64,000 nt of DNA from Semisulcospira habei (Eukaryota > Mollusca > Gastropoda > Semisulcospiridae), in the NCBI GenBank assembly GCA_036245525.1, contig BTPG01000005.1, positions 214,190,179-214,254,178 on the forward strand. The letters run 5' to 3'. Shown piece by piece: positions 20,889 to 33,070 of this stretch; within the stretch, counting starts at the first letter, position 1, and every line of letters starts with the position of its first letter. The translations under genes were made by a program, and so were the position numbers. Below the pieces are notes generated by a model that worked only from the letters and a program-made list of their open reading frames with translations, made no database searches and was not told where the DNA came from.

Positions 20889-22415
20889 TTTAAAACAGTC
20901 CAACATCGTGCAATGACAGGCGGGCTAAGCGTTCCTCAGGGAAACGCTGCGCTCTCCTAGGTATGGCGTGCGGAGGGCCTTAAAACAGTCCAACATCGTG
21001 CAATGACAGGCGGGCTAAGCGTTCCTCAGGGAAACGCTGCGCTCTCCTAGGCATGGCGTGCGGAGGGCCTTAAAACAGTCCAACATCGTGCAATGACAGG
21101 CGGGCTAAGCGTTCCTCAGGGAAACGCTGCGCTCTCCTAGGCATGGCGTGCGGAGGGCCTTAAAACAGTCCAACATCGTGCAATGACAGGCGGGCTAAGC
21201 GTTCCTCAGGGAAACGCTGCGCTCTCACATGGCGTGCGGAGGGCCTTAAAACAGTCCAACATCGTGCAATGACAGGCGGGCTAAGCGTTCCTCAGGGAAA
21301 CGCTGCGCTCTCCTAGGCATGGCGTGCGGAGGGCCTTAAAACAGTCCAACATCGTGCAATGACAGGCGGGCTAAGCGTTCCTCAGGGAAACGCTGCGCTC
21401 TCCTAGGCATGGCGTGCGGAGGGCCTTAAAACAGTCCAACGTCGTGCAATGACAGGCGGGCTAAGCGTTCCTCAGGGAAACGCTGCGCTCTCCTAGGCAT
21501 GGCGTGCGGAGGGCCTTAAAACAGTCCAACAGCGTGCAATGACAGGCGGGCTAAGCGTTCCTCAGGGAAACGCTGCGCTCTCCTAGGCATGGCGTGCGGA
21601 GGGCCTTAAAACAGTCCAACATCGTGCAATGACAGGCGGGCTAAGCGTTCCTCAGGGAAACGCTGCGCTCTCCTAGGCATGGCGTGCGGAGGGCCTTAAA
21701 ACAGTCCAACATCGTGCAATGACAGGCGGGCTAAACGTTCCTCAGGGAAACGCTGCGCTCTCCTAGGCATGGCGTGCGGAGGGCCTTAAAACAGTCCAAC
21801 ATCGTGCAATGACAGGCGGGCTAAACGTTCCTCAGGGAAACGCTGCGCTCTCCTAGGCATGGCGTGCGGAGGGCCTTAAAACAGTCCAACATCGTGCAAT
21901 GACAGGCGGGCTAAGCGTTCCTCAGGGAAACGCTGCGCTCTCCTAGGCATGGCGTGCGGAGGGCCTTAAAACAGTCCAACATCGTGCAATGACAGGCGGG
22001 CTAAGCGTTCCTCAGGGAAACGCTGCGCTCTCCTAGGCATGGCGTGCGGAGGGCCTTAAAACAGTCCAACATCGTGCAATGACAGGCGGGCTAAACGTTC
22101 CTCAGGGAAACGCTGCGCTCTCCTAGGCATGGCGTGCGGAGGGCCTTAAAACAGTCCAACATCGTGCAATGACAGGCGGGCTAAGCGTTCCTCAGGGAAA
22201 CGCTGCGCTCTCCTAGGCATGGCGTGCGGAGGGCCTTAAAACAGTCCAACATCGTGCAATGACAGGCGGGCTAAGCGTTCCTCAGGGAAACGCTGCGCTC
22301 TCCTAGGCATGGCGTGCGGAGGGCCTTAAAACAGTCCAACGTCGTGCAATGACAGGCGGGCTAAGCGTTCCTCAGCGAAACGCTGCGCTCTCCTAGGCAT
22401 GGCGTGCGGCGGGCC
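20889..22415. repeat. 90-bp satellite, 17 copies
   Basis: The monomer starts TTAAAACAGTCCAACATCGT and ends GCGTGCGGAGGGCC. The period is exactly 90, except one 86-bp unit (21160-21245). Copies differ by one or two bases. Each monomer holds an imperfect stem, AGCGTT..AAACGCT. The last copy (GGGCC) runs directly into the TTAA that starts the H2 element at 22416. Confidence 0.97.
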
Positions 22416-22837
22416 TTAACCCCTTAACTGTCGAGGAAAATGGAACGCCACCTGCCAACCGCAAGAGGTATGGATCCTCACCAGCCCCCCGCAGTTTGCT
22501 GGGGCTGATGAGGATCTAAACCTCTCGCTGGCACCACTTTGTGTCCGCGTTCGTTGGGAATCGTCAGCGTTGAATTAACCCTTTTAGCTCCGAGTCCCCA
22601 CAGTAGGAGATGGATCGACCATGATAATTCAAGGATAGTGCCAGATTAGCTTGGCGCCTGAAGGCGCCAAGCTAATCTGGCACTACCTTTGAATTATCAT
22701 GGTCGATCCATCTCCTGCAACCGGGACATAGCCATTAGGCAACACCTGCAAAATTTGAGAAATGGGACCTGGGGACTGAAAGGGTTAACATTGACTTCCT
22801 GAACGCAATCTGCGTCCACTGGCAGGGACGGGGTTAA
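22416..22837. mobile_element. H2 element containing a nested H1 element
   Basis: The left end is TTAACCCCTTAACTGTCGAGG and the right end is CACTGGCAGGGACGGGGTTAA. The H2 hairpin is at 22461-22528 (CGCAAGAGGTATGGATCC and its partner, a few mismatches). At an internal TTAA (..GCGTTGAATTAA) a 214-bp H1 element has inserted, and H2 sequence resumes at 22785 (TTAACATTGACTTCCTGAAC). The H2 copy near 28026 keeps the empty site, GAATTAAGAAGGATTTCAG. Without H1, this H2 is about 212 bp. Confidence 0.88.
22575..22788. mobile_element. H1 element, 214 bp, inserted in H2
   Basis: It runs TTAACCCTTTTAGCTCCGAG to GGGGACTGAAAGGGTTAA. The palindrome at 22606-22715 has loop TGAA and two mismatches. TTAA is present on both sides, with one copy expected in the empty H2 site. 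Confidence 0.92.
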
Positions 22838-23382
22838 TGAAGGGTCATGGTCGTTACATTCCCCCCCCCCCCCCCTCGACCCCCAGAGGGCTTCCAAGCA
22901 GAGCCCACCCAAGCGTGGCCCCATTAAAGTCGGCACAAAGTTAGAATCCCCTAGAACATGGAGAATAATGTGACAAGCCTTGTGATGCAGGACCAGCGGG
23001 ATGGGTTTGTGGTTTATTATTGATGTGCATTGTGCTGAGTTAATCACGCCCGCTTCACGAGCTGCGTCTTTATTATTTATAGCGTGCTCACGGCAACGGC
23101 TTGGTTACAACGTACTGAGCTGGTAGATGTTTGGCCGCCGTGGTGGTGGTTGCGGTGGAGATGCGGTCATTTTGTAGTCCGGGCAGTTGGGGTGGGGGGA
23201 GGGGGTGGGGGTTTGGGGGGGGGGGGGGGGTTACTTCGTTCCTTGAAAATCCCACCGTCAGGAAGTTGGTTGGTTGTACATTGCTTTAACGTCCCTACAG
23301 CAACATGGCTGTATCTTGCCTGCCACAAGGTAATAGACGAGGGTTTTCACAACGCTAGTTATGACCATGATAACACCGCCAT
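22838..23382. other. Low-complexity and a small retroposed tail
   Basis: This has poly-C (22861-22874) and poly-G (23196-23229) tracts. At 23270-23345 (minus strand) lies a SINE-like 3' end (ATGTTGCTGTAGGGACGTTA) like the insert at 1828-1886. Confidence 0.5.
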
Positions 23383-23450
23383 TTTTTAAAAATCGATAAC
23401 TCGACCAAAGGCGTTTCAACGCCTTCGGTCGAGTTACCGATTTAAAAAAA
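23383..23450. repeat. Hairpin of unassigned family
   Basis: AAAATCGATAACTCGACCAAAGGCGTT faces AACGCCTTCGGTCGAGTTACCGATTT with loop TCA and two mismatches, extended by T and A runs. Confidence 0.8.
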
Positions 23451-23584
23451 AAAAAAAAAGGGTGACTCTTCTCACTGGCAAGGAATGTGATAAACAGGGA
23501 GAAGAAAAAGGTCAGACGAGGATGTATTTCTAATTTCCAATAACAGTTGGTCGTTTGCCTGTGACCTACCTTGAAAACAAAACG

Positions 23585-24384
23585 GGAGACTGCCAGTGCT
23601 AATATTTTAGGAAGATTACAAAGTAAAGTAGGTAAAAGCACTGTCAGGGGAGAGAATCGTGCAGTATCGACCAATAATCATGTTTGATCGAAGCACACAA
23701 AGAAAAAAGAAACCAAAAAAGGGTGCACTAAGTAAGTGATTGAAAGTAGTGAATATGTAAGTCCCTGAAGTGGGGCGTATCGTATTGACTAGATTTCCAG
23801 CCCCTTGATGCATGGAAATTTAAATCTAGGTCCCCCAAGGGCGGGGGGGGGGGGGGGTCCAGTTTGTTTAGCCGGTGTGGACAGATGTTTCGGTCTTGAC
23901 GACCTCGTCAGCACACCATTCGGCATACTGGTGGAAGGCAGGAACTTTGCCTACCTGCAAAGACAGCCACATTTTACTGTGGTGTCTGCAGGGGCATACA
24001 TTCCATGCCTCCACCTAGAGCCAAATTTTCATGCACCCTAAGAGAGAACCTACTAAAAGGGGGGAAGGGGTAGCAGTCGATATTGTAGTAATAAATGAAA
24101 AGAAAATGGGAGACTGCCAAGATTACAAAGTAAAGTAGGTGAAAGCACTGTCAGGGGAGAGAAATTTGCAGTATCGACCAATTATCATAGATCAAGTTTG
24201 ATCGAAGCACAACAAAAAAAGATAGGAAAGAAGGGTGCGCTAAGGTAGTGACTGGAAGTAGTCAGTATGGAAACCCCCCCCCCCCCCACCCAAAGAGGGG
24301 GGGGGGGTATTGCATAATTGCATATTGACTAGATTTCCATCCGCTTGATGCATGGACTTTTAGATCTAGTTCCCCAAGGGGGTC
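23585..24384. repeat. Direct duplication, two ~280-bp copies
   Basis: 23585-23862 and about 24107-24384 share GGGAGACTGCCA, AGCACTGTCAGGGGAGAG, TTGATCGAAGCACA and GACTAGATTTCCA, in the same order and orientation. They differ by indels and by poly-G/poly-C tracts. No protein is encoded. Confidence 0.85.
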
Positions 24385-24989
24385 CAGATCTACATTGAGA
24401 TCTAGGTCCTTAATCTTCCTGTGCCTTACCTCGTTTGAACTGCAGCACTCAGCAAATAAATAAAGTTTTCATGGTGATACACAGAGGAAACAGTCCAAAC
24501 CACAAAGCGATTTTCAAGCGTTTAATTTACATGCTCTAAATCACCATCAGGAATAGAAACACGATTTGAAATTGCAAAGCCTTTTTTAAAATTAAAACAA
24601 AACAAATAAAAACACCCCCCCCCCAAAAAAAAAAAAAAAAAATAATAAAAAATAAAAAAAATAAATAAATAAATAAATAAAAATAAAATAAATAAAATAA
24701 AACTGACAGCTATTTTCTCAGACGCGCCGCTGATAGACATTGCGATGGATTTTGCAAGTGACTTTTCTCGAAGCCTTGTGAAAAACGTGGGAATGCAAGT
24801 ATTATTTTCTGCTCAGACATCACTCTGGACATGTTTTCAACCTTCCATCACAGATTCCGCCTGTCCTCGGCAAAGCTTCCTGTCATTTGCACGCGCTCTC
24901 TCCTCCCACGCACATCATTGGCCATTGCCATTTTGTATGTCTAGTGTCTCTTGAAAACTGGCTGGACTTGTTCAACTTATCTGTATACG
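24385..24989. other. No supported feature
   Basis: A-rich low-complexity sequence at 24600-24700. Otherwise nothing assignable. Confidence 0.35.
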
Positions 24990-25342
<353 letters not shown>

Positions 25343-25418
25343 GAAAAATTACGTCCCTTGGAGCTAATCTGATTGAGTGCATTTTGGGGCTTTGGACGAC
25401 GCCTTTGTTAAAAGTAAA

Positions 25419-25421
<3 letters not shown>

Positions 25422-25509
<88 letters not shown>

Positions 25510-25511
25510 TA
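25422..25511. repeat. (AT)n microsatellite
   Basis: A pure AT repeat of about 90 bp. Confidence 0.97.
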
Positions 25512-25794
25512 TATATAAAGTTCTGAGTCATCGAATTGACCAGCAGATGCATTGTTCTATTGTTACCCGACGGTTCGATTGTTTTCTTTTTAACACAATT
25601 TATTTTTTAAAGCGATCTGATCCATGACGGGCATTGACTGCTAAAATTCGACGAGTTGTTGGTGTTATCCTGCCTCAACTAATGCTTTTCTACCCGTCCA
25701 TCTACAACTGGTGTGAGTGGGCACTGTTTTCCACTGTTTTTTGATCGCCACGGAAGTCACTTCGCTGTGTACACTGGAACAGAATTGCACAAAA

Positions 25795-26176
25795 GTCTTT
25801 CATTTTATGGCATTTAGGCATCACATTTTATGACATTTAGACATCACATTTTATGACATTTAGACATCACATTTTATGACGTTTAGACATCACATTTTAT
25901 GACGTTTAGACATCACATTTTATGACGTTTAGACATCACATTTTATGACATTTAGACATCACATTTTATGACGTTTAGACATCACATTTTATGACATTTA
26001 CACATCACATTTTATGACATTTAGACATCACATATTATGACGTTTAGACATCACATTTTATGACATTTAGACATCACATTTTATGACGTTTAGACATCAC
26101 ATTTTATGACGTTTAGACATCACATTTTATGACGTTTAGACATCACATTTTATGACGTTTAGACATCACATTTTAA
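25795..26176. repeat. 23-bp minisatellite
   Basis: About 16 copies of CATCACATTTTATGACRTTT plus AGA. The R position alternates A and G between units. Confidence 0.96.
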
Positions 26177-26772
26177 GTTACATCTTTCGTACAACATTAT
26201 CTAAGAACATTTATGGACGTTTATGAAAGAGACACTGCGCGCTGTTAACCCTTCGCTGTCTGGAGTAAGTCGTTTTAATGGTAGCATGTGGAAATATTTC
26301 TGTGATGGTCTGAGAAATACGTTGGTAGAAAGCGCTGTCGATAGAAGTGGTATCAATTTAGGCGGGTCCCAGGTTAGGGAGGGTGTGTGTGTGTGTCTTA
26401 AAGTGGCTCCTGATACTTCAACCTAGGACTCAGCAACCCTATAACAACTCCCAGCTCAGTAACGCAGACCTAAACGGGATCAGCGATGAAGCGTGGATCG
26501 TCACGACCCCGCCCGCAAGTTGGAGTTTGATGAGTACGCGTGAAATCGCAGGCTATGATATACATGAGAGGTGATTAGTTTACACGGGAGACCACGGAGA
26601 TCAATGTGCTAGTGATTTGACCTTTCTTCATTCGTTCACACGCTGAACGCCCCAAACCTCCCCTGACCAAGAAACATAGTCGTATATACGAGTTAGCAGC
26701 GCACAGGTGGAGCCATCCGCAGGAAGCACGGAGCCAGAGATGTGTAGGATAGGAAAGGATGAAAAGTGTGTT
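26177..26772. other. No supported feature
   Basis: Unassigned sequence; the open frames show no domains. Confidence 0.35.
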
Positions 26773-26844
26773 TTTGCAAGAGGCATAGATCCTCATGAGC
26801 CCCCGCATATGCGGGGGCTCATGAGGATCTATGCCTCTTGCAAA
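26773..26844. repeat. H2 hairpin, perfect 72-bp palindrome
   Basis: Two perfect 36-bp arms meet at GCATATGC with no loop base (TTTGCAAGAGGCATAGATCC on the left). It is the best-preserved H2 copy. Confidence 0.95.
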
Positions 26845-27392
26845 TGTGGGTTTTTGTGGTCGCTGGTTATTGCTGATGAAGTGTTACAGCAGCGGTGTGG
26901 CTCGATGGGTGGTGGGCGGTGGCTTGACATTTTGTTGTCCACGTCGTCGGCATTATCGTTCATGACCAGATTTATGTGGTGACGGTGGCTGTGGTGGGGA
27001 TGTTGGTCGTCACGATAATGATGATGACGACGACCACAATGCTGCTGCCACTGCCGCCGCCGACGATGAAGCCGATGAAACTTTTCTTTCTAGAAAAGGG
27101 GATTTCGCATGAGAATTTTTCTTACAATTTGTCCTGTTCCTGCTACGACAACTACACATGGAATACACGGAAACACAGAAGATGGTGTGAGACTGACGAT
27201 AACAGGGAGACTTGCAGAAGTATTCAGACACTACTTTTTACTATCATGGTTGATCTATCGCCTGAAACATGTACACTTAGTACATAGCATCCGAATCTCT
27301 AATAATCACCCCTTGCGGTTCTGAATTAAACGGGTTGCTTCTTGGCCGACTGTGTTCTTCTTCTAATAATCATAGTTATTGTTCTGAAGGTT

Positions 27393-27423
<31 letters not shown>

Positions 27424-27924
27424 ATTCATTCGTTTTTTTTTAAATTATTACTTATTTACTTATTTTACTTATTTATTTAATTCTTTATTTATTTTTTATA
27501 TTTATTTATATTCTTCTCTTTGCAATACTGTCAGCCAGATCGATGTATAGAAGAGAGGAGCGGCTCGGGTGGAGGGGGGTTGGGTTGGGCGTGGAGGGGG
27601 GTGGGTGGGGGGGGGGAGGGAGTAGGGGGGGGGAGGGTGCTGAGTGTATGTTTGCGGTGCAGTAGCTACTCAAAGCCGAATCAATAGAAGAAGGGACAGG
27701 ATGTGTTTTTCAGCGTCGGCCTATTGTCTGCGGGCAATCTAGGATACGATGGCCTTCCAGCACATTGTGGGTTTTGGGGACGTGGGTTGCACACACCATT
27801 AACTCTTTCCGAGACGTTCCGCAACCGGATTCGCGGCTTGAAGCTCTGCGACACGTCTCGATAGTGTTGAGCACTTCACTGCCGAGAAAAGGTCAACACG
27901 ATCCAAGAGACATAGACCCAATTC
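26845..27924. other. No supported gene
   Basis: This holds AT-rich (TTTA)n patches (27390-27510) and G-rich sequence (27570-27640). From about 27788 the text CATTAACTCTTTCC may be the decayed left end of the H2 unit that follows. Confidence 0.4.
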
Positions 27925-27988
27925 CAAGAGGCATAGATCCTCATGAGCCCCCGCATATGCGGGGGCTCATGAGGATCTATGCCTCTTG
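27925..27988. repeat. H2 hairpin, perfect 64-bp palindrome
   Basis: CAAGAGGCATAGATCCTCAT arms are perfect with centre GCATATGC. H2 flanks are present: CACTTCACTGCCGAG on the left and GGCACTGAATTAAGAAGGAT on the right. The latter is the empty site for the H1 insertion seen at 22575. Confidence 0.95.
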
Positions 27989-28284
27989 CTGAAATCACTT
28001 CTTTCCGCGTTCCTTGGACGGCACTGAATTAAGAAGGATTTCAGAAACACAGTATGCGACCACCTTTTTCCCAGTGCAAGATTAAGCCCTTTCTTTATGC
28101 GACGCTCCTCGAAGGCTGAACTGTTGTGTGGGCAGATTGTACGAGGATATGAAATCTTTACAATATCTCAGAGTGGACAGGACTGAGGCTGGGCGATACG
28201 CTAAGAATGGTAGAGAACAGAGAGGAATTGGAGGGAGCTGGTTGCCAAGTCATCAGCGGTGCCGCCCCAACGGTCGGCAAGACT

Positions 28285-28975
<691 letters not shown>

Positions 28976-29423
28976 AATCTTTACTGGTGAGGCCAGATTC
29001 GTGTGTTTGTTGCGATTTCGTTGAAGCTTCGTGGCGCAAGAAAGCATGAAAGAGTGAACAATCACATTCAGCACAGTTGTCTCCCTTACTGTTCCTTTTT
29101 TGTTTTTGTTTTGCGCCTACCTCTAAGCGCTGGTAGTTTCACCTTTTTATTTCGGGGTAAATTGACTTGATTCAGTAGATGTACTAAAGGTCTGTTGTCA
29201 CATGCATACATGATTTCAGCAAGTACTTTGAGAAGTGTCGGAGAGGATGGGGAAGCTGTTTGTACGAACCACATGGGTAGGAAATCGAAGTGAAATTTGT
29301 AATCAAGAGCTGTGCGCCTCTGTCTGGCTACGGGCGTCAGTGTCGAACGGATGTTTGGACCCTTTGTCGAGGGGCATAAATTACCAAAGTGCTGTGGTAT
29401 GTTTGGGGTGTAGGTGAATTACG
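28976..29423. other. No supported feature
   Basis: Unassigned. Confidence 0.35.
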
Positions 29424-29638
29424 TTGAACACATTCAGTCCCGAGTCCCTACAGCAGGAGATGGATTGACCATGATAATTCAAGGGTAGTGCCAGATTAGC
29501 TTGGCGCCCAAAGTCGCCAAGCTCATCTTGCACTACCCTTGAATTATCATGGTCAATCCATCTCCTGCAACTGGTACATAGTCGTCAGGCATCACCTCCA
29601 AAATTTGAGAAACGGGACCTTGGGGCTGCAAGAGTTAA
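29424..29638. mobile_element. H1 element, 215 bp
   Basis: The left end is TTGAACACATTCAGTCCC (TTAA to TTGA). The right end is TTGGGGCTGCAAGAGTTAA. The palindrome at 29453-29568 has 56-bp arms with a few mismatches near the loop (CCAAAGTCGCC). GATTGACC/GGTCAATC is mirrored in both arms. Confidence 0.88.
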
Positions 29639-29739
29639 TAATATGGAGCTTGCGCGCTGGATGCAATTCACGGCGATTTGAATTAAAATCCGAGGCTCAA
29701 GTTCCCGAAATAAATGTTGCATTATAGATGACGCACGAC

Positions 29740-29812
29740 ATACACCCCTTTAACAACATACACCCCTTTAACAACATACACCCCTTTAACAACATACACC
29801 CCTTTAGAAGCA
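29740..29812. repeat. Four copies of an 18-bp unit
   Basis: ACATACACCCCTTTAACA repeats, with a further partial copy near 29840. Confidence 0.85.
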
Positions 29813-29910
29813 TCCGGGGGTAAACGCAGATGACGCACAACATACACCCCTTTAGAAGGGTAAACGCAGTCGGCTTAAAACGCTTTTGGAATGAACATAA
29901 AACATGAATA

Positions 29911-31375
29911 TTCAATGAGCTCCCAACCCTCCACAGCATATCCAACTTCCCCGCCAGACAGAACAACAGAAATGACATGATCAATGAGCTCCCAACCCTC
30001 CACAGCATATCCAACTTCCCCGCCAGACAGAACAACAGAAAGGACATGATCAATGAGCTCCCAACCCTCCACAGCATATCCAACTTCCCCGCCAGACAGA
30101 ACAACAGAAATGACATGATCAATGAGCTCCCAACCCTCCACAGCATATCCAAATTCCCCGCCAGACAGAACAACAGAAATGACATGATCAATGAGCTCCC
30201 AACCCTCCACAGCATATCCAACTTCCCCGCCAGACAGAACAACAGAAAGGACATGATCAATGAGCTCCCAACCCTCCACAGCATATCCAACTTCCCCGCC
30301 AGACAGAACAACAGAAATGACATGATCAATGAGCTCCCAACCCTCCACAGCATATCCAACTTCCCCGCCAGACAGAACAACAGAAAGGACATGATCAATG
30401 AGCTCCCAACCCTCCACAGCATATCCAACTTCCCCGCCAGACAGAACAACAGAAATGACATGATCAATGAGCTCCCAACCCTCCACAGCATATCCAACTT
30501 CCCCGCCAGACAGAACAACAGAAATGACATGATCAATGAGCTCCCAACCCTCCACAGCATATCCAACTTCCCCGCCAGACAGAACAACAGAAATGACATG
30601 ATCAATGAGCTCCCAACCCTCCACAGCATATCCAACTTCCCCGCCAGACAGAACAACAGAAATTACATGATCAATGAGCTCCCAACCCTCCACAGCATAT
30701 CCAACTTCCCCGCCAGACAGAACAACAGAAAGGACATGATCAATGAGCTCCCAACCCTCCACAGCATATCCAACTTCCCCGCCAGACAGAACAACAGAAA
30801 TGACATGATCAATGAGCTCCCAACCCTCCACAGCATATCCAACTTCCCCGCCAGACAGAACAACAGAAATTACATGATCAATGAGCTCCCAACCCTCCAC
30901 AGCATATCCAACTTCCCCGCCAGACAGAACAACAGAAAGGACATGATCAATGAGCTCCCAACCCTCCACAGCATATCCAACTTCCCCGCCAGACAGAACA
31001 ACAGAAATGACATGATCAATGAGCTCCCAACCCTCCACAGCATATCCAACTTCCCCGCCAGACAGAACAACAGAAATTACATGATCAATGAGCTCCCAAC
31101 CCTCCACAGCATATCCAACTTCCCCGCCAGACAGAACAACAGAAAGGACATGATCAATGAGCTCCCAACCCTCCACAGCATATCCAACTTCCCCGCCAGA
31201 CAGAACAACAGAAATGACATGATCAATGAGCTCCCAACCCTCCACAGCATATCCAACTTCCCCGCCAGACAGAACAACAGAAAGGACATGATCAATGAGC
31301 TCCCAACCCTCCACAGCATATCCAACTTCCCCGCCAGACAGAACAACAGAAATGACATGATCAATGATAATAAGA
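29911..31375. repeat. 69-bp minisatellite, ~21 copies
   Basis: The unit contains ATCAATGAGCTCCCAACCCT and CCGCCAGACAGAACAACAGA. Because 69 is divisible by three and the unit lacks stops, both strands stay open: 475 residues on plus (MINELPTLHSISNFPARQNN) and 506 on minus. Units differ mainly at AAATGAC, AAAGGAC or AAATTAC. From 30660 on, the order TTAC-GGAC-TGAC repeats, giving a 207-bp higher-order unit. I do not call a gene. Confidence 0.96.
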
Positions 31376-31389
31376 AACGCAGATTCCAT

Positions 31390-31460
31390 CTGCAAGAGGC
31401 ATAGATCCTCATGAGCCCCCGCAACCGCGGGGGGCTCATGAGGATCTATGTTTCTTGCAG
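31390..31460. repeat. H2 hairpin
   Basis: CTGCAAGAGGCATAGATCCT pairs with AGGATCTATGTTTCTTGCAG. The centre is CCCCCGCAACCGCGGGGGG. It starts 15 bp after the 69-bp array. Confidence 0.92.
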
Positions 31461-31696
31461 ACCTTTGTATACGTCAAACACCCGCTTGTCGGTCTACAAC
31501 AGAGAGAACCGCCGGGAGCGAAGCGTAAGAATGAATGCCGAGTGAACGAAACTCGCCCGCCATTATTTCAATTCACCCGTCCTCTCGAGATCTCGTACGC
31601 GACGTGATCTGCGATAAGTGGCAGACGCTTTGGCTGGGAGAGTATTTCTTTCTGTCTGTGACGCCGACACCTCTTTAGTTTCTACCGTCAATGACA

Positions 31697-31790
31697 GGAG
31701 ATGGATTGACCCTGAATGTCAAAGGGTTGTGCCCGATTATAGCTTAACTATCGCTTAGAAGGCTGCATTAATCAGGCTGTACACAGTCTG
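31697..31790. repeat. H1-like remnant
   Basis: GGAGATGGATTGACC is followed by degraded arm sequence (AAAGGGTTGTGCCCGATTA). The right side no longer pairs well. Confidence 0.5.
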
Positions 31791-31858
31791 CCCCAGGACC
31801 GAAATCCCCAAATTCTGAAGTTTCCTCCTGCAGGACTGTATTACATTTCTAGAGACAG

Positions 31859-31953
31859 AACGAGCTTGATAATTCGAGAGTGGTACCAGAATAGCTTGGC
31901 GCCTATAGGCGCCAAGCTATTCTGGCACCACCCTTGAACTATCATGCTCGATC
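31859..31953. repeat. H1 palindrome
   Basis: GAACGAGCTTGATAATTCGAG faces CTTGAACTATCATGCTCGAT with loop TATA. The inner 28 bp is nearly perfect. The right flank (CTTGCTGTGGTGTGTGGGGG) matches other H1 ends. Confidence 0.88.
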
Positions 31954-31954
31954 C

Positions 31955-32477
31955 ATGTCTTGCTGTGGTGTGTGGGGGCTGGATGAGTCAACCGTTGGGA
32001 TGCTGTAGCAGAGATTAAACTAAGAACCTTCTCCAACTCGTATAATTTATGTTTGTGTGCAGCAGACAATTCTGAAACGTTACCACTTTTTTTAATCTTG
32101 AGAAATAAACGGAATACATTGCTTTGCATGACGGTTTTCGTCATATGTTCTTATGACGTGATTTATGTGCGTGTCTTTTGCTTTTCTCAGGGTATTGTTG
32201 ACAAGAAGTCCTATGATAGCTAATGGGCAGAAGGTCTCACGGGAGTTTCATGAATATTGTGCGCGCAGACTAGCGCCATCGTCAGGACGACACAATGCAT
32301 CGCACTTGCCTCTGATACGTGGCCATACAGGGTGCTAGTCTGTGAATTAGACGTTACGACCCAGAACACATACATATATTGCTTCATCTTTGTCAATTCC
32401 TGAGCATCCCCAAGGATACAGCCGGGTTCGCTACACAGCATACACTGTATCCGTAGGCGGCGCGTCTCGAATGAGTT
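31955..32477. other. No supported feature
   Basis: Unassigned. Confidence 0.35.
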
Positions 32478-33010
32478 AAAAGGTTCTGGTAAATAAAAGA
32501 GGCACAGCTGCAGTGCGCCTGAAACGATCAGTGTTCAGAGTGTTCTTCATAGGCAATGGCCATCTCCCCCATAACCGATCCTATAGGGCCGTCCATTGTG
32601 AATCGGGCGCCGTGGGCGTTTAACTCAACCAACCAACGAACGAACGAACGAACGAACCAGCCAACCAACTAATCAATGAACCAACCAACCAATCCTTCCT
32701 AAGCATTATTTGTATCTGAGTGTTTTTGTTTTAGTATGCATGTATTTGATTAGTGTCGTCCAACCAAACAATCAGCCAGCCAACCAACCAACCAACCAAC
32801 CAACCAGCCAGCCAGCCAGCCAACCAACCAACCAACCAATCCTTACTAAACGTAGTATTTGTATCTGAGTGTTTTTGTTTTGTATGCATGTACTTGATTA
32901 GCGTGGTCCAACCAAACAACCAGCCAACAAAGCAACCAGCCAACAAAGCAACCAGCCAACAAAGCAACCAGCCAGCCAACCAACCAACCAACCAACTCTT
33001 CCTAAACATA
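32478..33010 (+). mobile_element. SINE B fragment with expanded (CCAA)n tail
   Basis: 32478-32635 is the SINE B body (GGTAAATAAAAGAGGCACAG, GGGCCGTCCATTGT) without the head. It ends CGTTTAACTCAACCAACC. The tail has expanded into three approximately 150-bp units, each a CCAA-type array plus TTTGTATCTGAGTGTTTTTG. Confidence 0.8.
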
Positions 33011-33070
33011 TTTTATTTGAGTGTTTTGGTTTCGGATGCATGTACATGATTATCAAGCTCCACTGTTCGG

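Noticed and set aside
20889..22415. CRISPR array
   Set aside because: The 90-bp units are contiguous and nearly identical over their whole length, with no variable spacers, in animal DNA.
29977..31404. 475-residue plus-strand and 506-residue minus-strand open frames
   Set aside because: Both are translations of the stop-free 69-bp tandem unit, with no domain and no start or stop context.
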